From assembly GCA_019914995.1 (NCBI GenBank), contig CM034129.1, forward strand, positions 6,089,725 through 6,153,724: a stretch of 64,000 nucleotides of DNA, given 5' to 3'. The notes beneath the pieces are model-generated. The model was not told the DNA's origin, made no database searches, and saw only the letters and a program-made list of their open reading frames with translations. Both the position numbers and the translations under genes were made by a program. Positions 60,698 to 64,000 of the stretch are shown one piece after another (position 1 is the stretch's first letter; the number at the start of each line of letters is the position of its first letter). This DNA comes from Acanthochlamys bracteata (Eukaryota > Streptophyta > Magnoliopsida > Pandanales > Velloziaceae).

Positions 60698-62298
60698 TTA
60701 AGATATATAAATTACTGCAGCAGAAGATGCCTGTTTCATGGAATTCAACTGCCCTAAACCAATAGATTCCGAGAGACGTGTGGTTTTACGATCTTCGAGT
60801 CTTTCTTCTTTCCAAGTGAATATGAACATACTCTTCAGTACAGTTGCCTTCTCCAGGAAAAAGCTGACCAGTTCAATTTCGTATTTGTGTCCTTTAAAAT
60901 GCTTCATTCGAACCGTTTTCAGTTCATCGAATCCCAAAATCGTCGGCGGCTCTAGTGATTTTCCCAAGAATATGTGCCCTGAAGGATCTTCTGAATTGGT
61001 TGGAAGCTTAAAATGGTCCTGAAGCTGTTAGATTACTTGAATTCCAGACTAACAAAAAATTTTAACAAGATAGACCATATTTTTCTGAGGATTAAGTACT
61101 TACATCTATATCAAGGCTTTCAAGTTCAGGAAAACGGCATATCTTGAAGAAGTCGTAGATGTCTGAAAGGTTGCTCTCATACAACAGATCCATGTGAAGG
61201 TGTAGTTCTCGCAAGTCCCAAAACAACCCTGGAATGGAGTTCTTCAAGAGTGCTATTTGCTGACAATGCGTGAATAGAAATATAAAGTAGCAGCACAAAT
61301 GTCAATCACATATTAGTAGAATTGTCTAGAGAGCGAATATCAAACATATTAGTAAATTTTACCTGAACGGCCTGACAGCATAAAGTAAGTGACTTGACTC
61401 GTGCAATATCTGTAATTATTTCTGCCCAATTCGTAGTCTGTAATCTCATAACCCTGCCAGCTGAACTCATAGTAGCTTCAACTAATGATAACATGTTGCC
61501 GAACTTATATTCTTGTACAAATTCACCACAGTAATGGAAAGAGTGAAGGTTTGGAGCTGAAACTTCAACGCTATTGGCACCCCAACAGTCAGCAATAACC
61601 AATCTCTTAAGCCTCAGATTTTTTCCGGAGATTTTGATAAATATCAATTGAGCACACTCACTAAGAACAAGATTCTCTAGCAGCGTGCAACCATCAACAA
61701 TTTTGGTTACTGTTTTATCTGTTATGTCGACATGATCAAGATATAAAGTTTCGAGAAATTGGAGCCCTTTGACCACGAAACTGTCAAAATAACAATATTT
61801 CAAACTGAGAGTAGTAAGTGATTTACTAGTAAACAGACAATGAGGTAAGCTGAAAGTCTGCTCTTCATGTGCAACTTCGACCATCGAGTATTTACTTTGA
61901 GAGAAATCCAGATAGAGTTCCTCCACACCGTTCATGATCGCATACTCGATCCATCTAAATATATCAGAGTTATAGTGCATTCCTGGAGGAAAGAAAAGCT
62001 GAAAAATCTCTACCTTCTTTCTGCCACGCATCTCGATAACTACATTGACATAGCTCACGAACTCTTTCGGGTCCAATCCAGCAGCAAAATCTCTGCCAAA
62101 GTTTAGTGTAGTAGAGTAAGGCCACCGATATTTCCAGAGGTCCTTCCATCTGGTTGATAGAGCACTTGTTTGCACAGCATATTTTCGTGGAAGAAGCGAG
62201 AGAATTTGTAAGAGGATAGTGTCAGGCAGCTCACTGATACTATCCTGATGAGCTCTACCCATCTTCTTTGTGCATCTTAGTATTAAACTGCATCTCAT
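60698..62298 (-). CDS. F-box/LRR/FBD-type protein, 3 exons
   Basis: Coding segments 62298-61363, 61259-61104 and 61018-60698 with GT-AG phase-0 introns give 470 residues. F-box at about 19-58 (ISELPDTILLQILSLLPRK, then ALSTRWKDLWKY). LRR blocks follow (SLTTLSLKYCYF, FLETLYLDHVDI, LLENLVLSECAQL, LRLKRLVIADC). The last exon has the FBD-like LKTVRMKHFKGHKYEIELV and FFLEKATVLKSMFIF. Family role: SCF ubiquitin-ligase receptor through SKP1 binding; substrate unknown. The second ATG at 62262 (MGRAHQDSISELP) sits closer to the F-box and is the more typical start; I give the longer frame because both are open. Gene structure and domain order match the intact locus at 12766, but sequence identity is low, so they are distant family members. 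Intact. Confidence 0.9.
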
Positions 62299-64000
62299 AA
62301 TGTATCCTTGATTATTTATTGATCGAAATTTGCGTACATGGCCAAGAGATTAAGACATCCATCACAAAGTGCAGCTGAACTATTAAAGAAAAGTAGAAGA
62401 AAGGTAGTTGTTAAAAAAAGAAAGCGCAAGAAGTTCACTCAAAAAATTAGTTATTCAAGAAAGTAAGAATCTGCAGCTGCCTTTGGACTAAATGCTGGGG
62501 TCTTCTGTTTTAAATTGTTGCAAGTGGAGATAGATAAGCACGTCCCTTGGCCTTGACACTATCTGCTTTAAAATGCATCATGTAGAGAGCTTATATACAA
62601 AAAGACCATGATCCGTTGCGGAGAATTGACAATGGATAAATCTTAACGACCTGTAATACTCCAAGGCAATTAGGACATATAAGGAGATTAGTTTAGAAAA
62701 TTGGGTCCCAAGTATGGAAACAACTGATGTTGGTGATAGGATTAAACATTCATGTTCAATTAAGATTTTGATATCTATATGTTTTCCTATGCTTAAATAA
62801 CATTAGGGAAAGTTAGCCATTTTTGCAGGTGGGCTATACTTGTTGGTGCACATCCAGCCACACTAAAGAATGGTGCTTTCAGTTGGTTGTATTTCTCTTT
62901 TGATGAGTTGGATAGCATAGATGTGGGTCGTAGATGGGACATTGCATAAAAACTAAACCCAAAAGTGGTAGCTGACTCAAATAAAATGAATCATACTTGT
63001 CGATGTTTGTTTAGTTCATAAGTCAGGAAGCCAGACGACTAATTGAACATATACATACACAGTTCAGTTAAAGGTTATCCAGAGAGGATCCGTCGGTAGA
63101 TACTAGAAACTGTCATTTCTTCCAAACAAGGAGAAGACTCAGGGAAGTGATGCAACAAATTGGACAATTGAAAGAATTGAATTTAGAAAAGTGATGCCTG
63201 CAGATTACTGGCTTGCACAAACTGAAAGTGTTGGTGCAGGATAACAAACACTCTTAAGTACTCTAGGCGATACCACCTGCACTGGAAGCAGCAGACGCCT
63301 AGATAGGAATGGGAAAGCACACCCGCGATTCAATAATATTGATAAATCTATCCTCTAGTAGCTTGATTTGCGTAGCTTCTATGTAAAGGTAAATCAAATA
63401 AGATTTTGACATCCAGAAATCTATCCTCAAGTCTCAAAGGTACAATGCTAACTCTTACAGGTTCTCCGTCATACTTGAAGTGCAATCCAGCTACTAATAT
63501 TTGCTTTGTATCACTACATCAAAAGTTTCTACAAAGGAAGGTATCCAGCCATAAGATGTTGCTAAAAGTCCTTCTGGGAACAAAATTATAAGGATAGAAG
63601 AAAATTCATGTGGACAAAGTAAGGTTCAATACCTACTATATTTTGTAGGCCGTATAAGTGTATGCAAGCGCACTGCTTTTGAAAGGGGACTGATTTCTGT
63701 TTTAGTGTAAGCCAAGTTTGTCAAATTTTTGCCTTATTGCAGTTTTCTCCTGTAGATAAACTATTCATTATGCATTCGGATAGCAAGACATATTTTTAAA
63801 AAGCCATGAAGAAAATTGTCTTAAGAAGTCGGCTATATTTATTAAGACAGTAGACAAATCAAATCCATTAATTTTAGTCAAGTTTAACATATAGCTTTTA
63901 TTATTGTACCTGCCAGGCCATATTTGATCAATTATGCAACAAGAGTTTTGAGAAAGGAAATTTTAGAGGACAAGAATCTATAAGTAAAAACTCAAGTTAT
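62299..64000. other. F-box upstream region and unassigned DNA
   Basis: No confident gene. Around 63125-63230 the plus strand reads REVMQQIGQLKELNLEK and GLHKLKVLVQDN across a stop, which looks faintly like a leucine-rich repeat fragment but is too short to call. An open frame at 63406-63591 is not recognised. Confidence 0.3.

Noticed and set aside
63125-63230. Possible leucine-rich-repeat fragment
   Set aside because: About 30 codons with a stop; too short and too generic to separate from chance.

Overview
This window is nuclear DNA of a flowering plant. The evidence is GT-AG split genes, a plastid acyl-ACP desaturase with a transit peptide, a pectin-type GAUT glycosyltransferase, plant EAR-motif C2H2 zinc fingers, FBD-type F-box genes and AT-rich intergenic DNA full of MITEs. 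A eudicot is likely, but I cannot name a species. I assembled exon structures by hand from splice signals and reading frame. Every intact model below keeps one open frame from start to stop.

Layout. 0.2-4.3 kb (-): complete 14-exon gene for an asparagine synthetase domain-containing protein (ASNSD1 type). 4.4-7.5 kb: a GC-rich island, then AT-rich repeat DNA. 7.6-8.4 kb (-): broken F-box gene. 8.4-11.7 kb: MITE, CT microsatellite, a possible LTR-retroelement piece and an unexplained ORF. 12.8-14.4 kb (+): intact three-exon F-box/LRR/FBD gene. 15.3-19.0 kb (-): intact three-exon stearoyl-ACP desaturase with a tandem repeat in intron 1. 19-25.7 kb: repeat-rich, with two copies of a ~0.8 kb dispersed repeat, a foldback element and MITEs. 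25.8-28.1 kb (+): decayed multi-exon F-box gene. 29.8 kb (+): exon fragment of ribosomal protein eS4. 31.3-31.9 kb (+): C2H2 zinc-finger pseudogene split by a MITE. 38.7 and 41.5 kb (+): two intact single-exon C2H2/EAR repressor genes. 44.7-46.7 kb (-): intron-containing CCR4-type deadenylase pseudogene. 46.9-47.3 kb: a long near-perfect hairpin. 49.5-51.3 kb (-): possible small spliced transcript. 52.7-58.2 kb (-): intact GAUT10-like gene with a 14-codon microexon. 58.4-60.5 kb: MITE block. 60.7-62.3 kb (-): second intact F-box/LRR/FBD gene. 62.3-64 kb: nothing clear.

The intact genes look like independent nuclear loci rather than a pathway cluster. The two recurring themes are local gene families with decayed relatives (four F-box loci, two of them broken; three C2H2 zinc-finger loci, one broken) and heavy colonisation by short non-autonomous elements. 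The latter include at least three hairpin-shaped foldback elements sharing one apex sequence, and a head-to-head MITE pair just upstream of GAUT10. I saw no CRISPR array, tRNA, rRNA or intact autonomous transposon.
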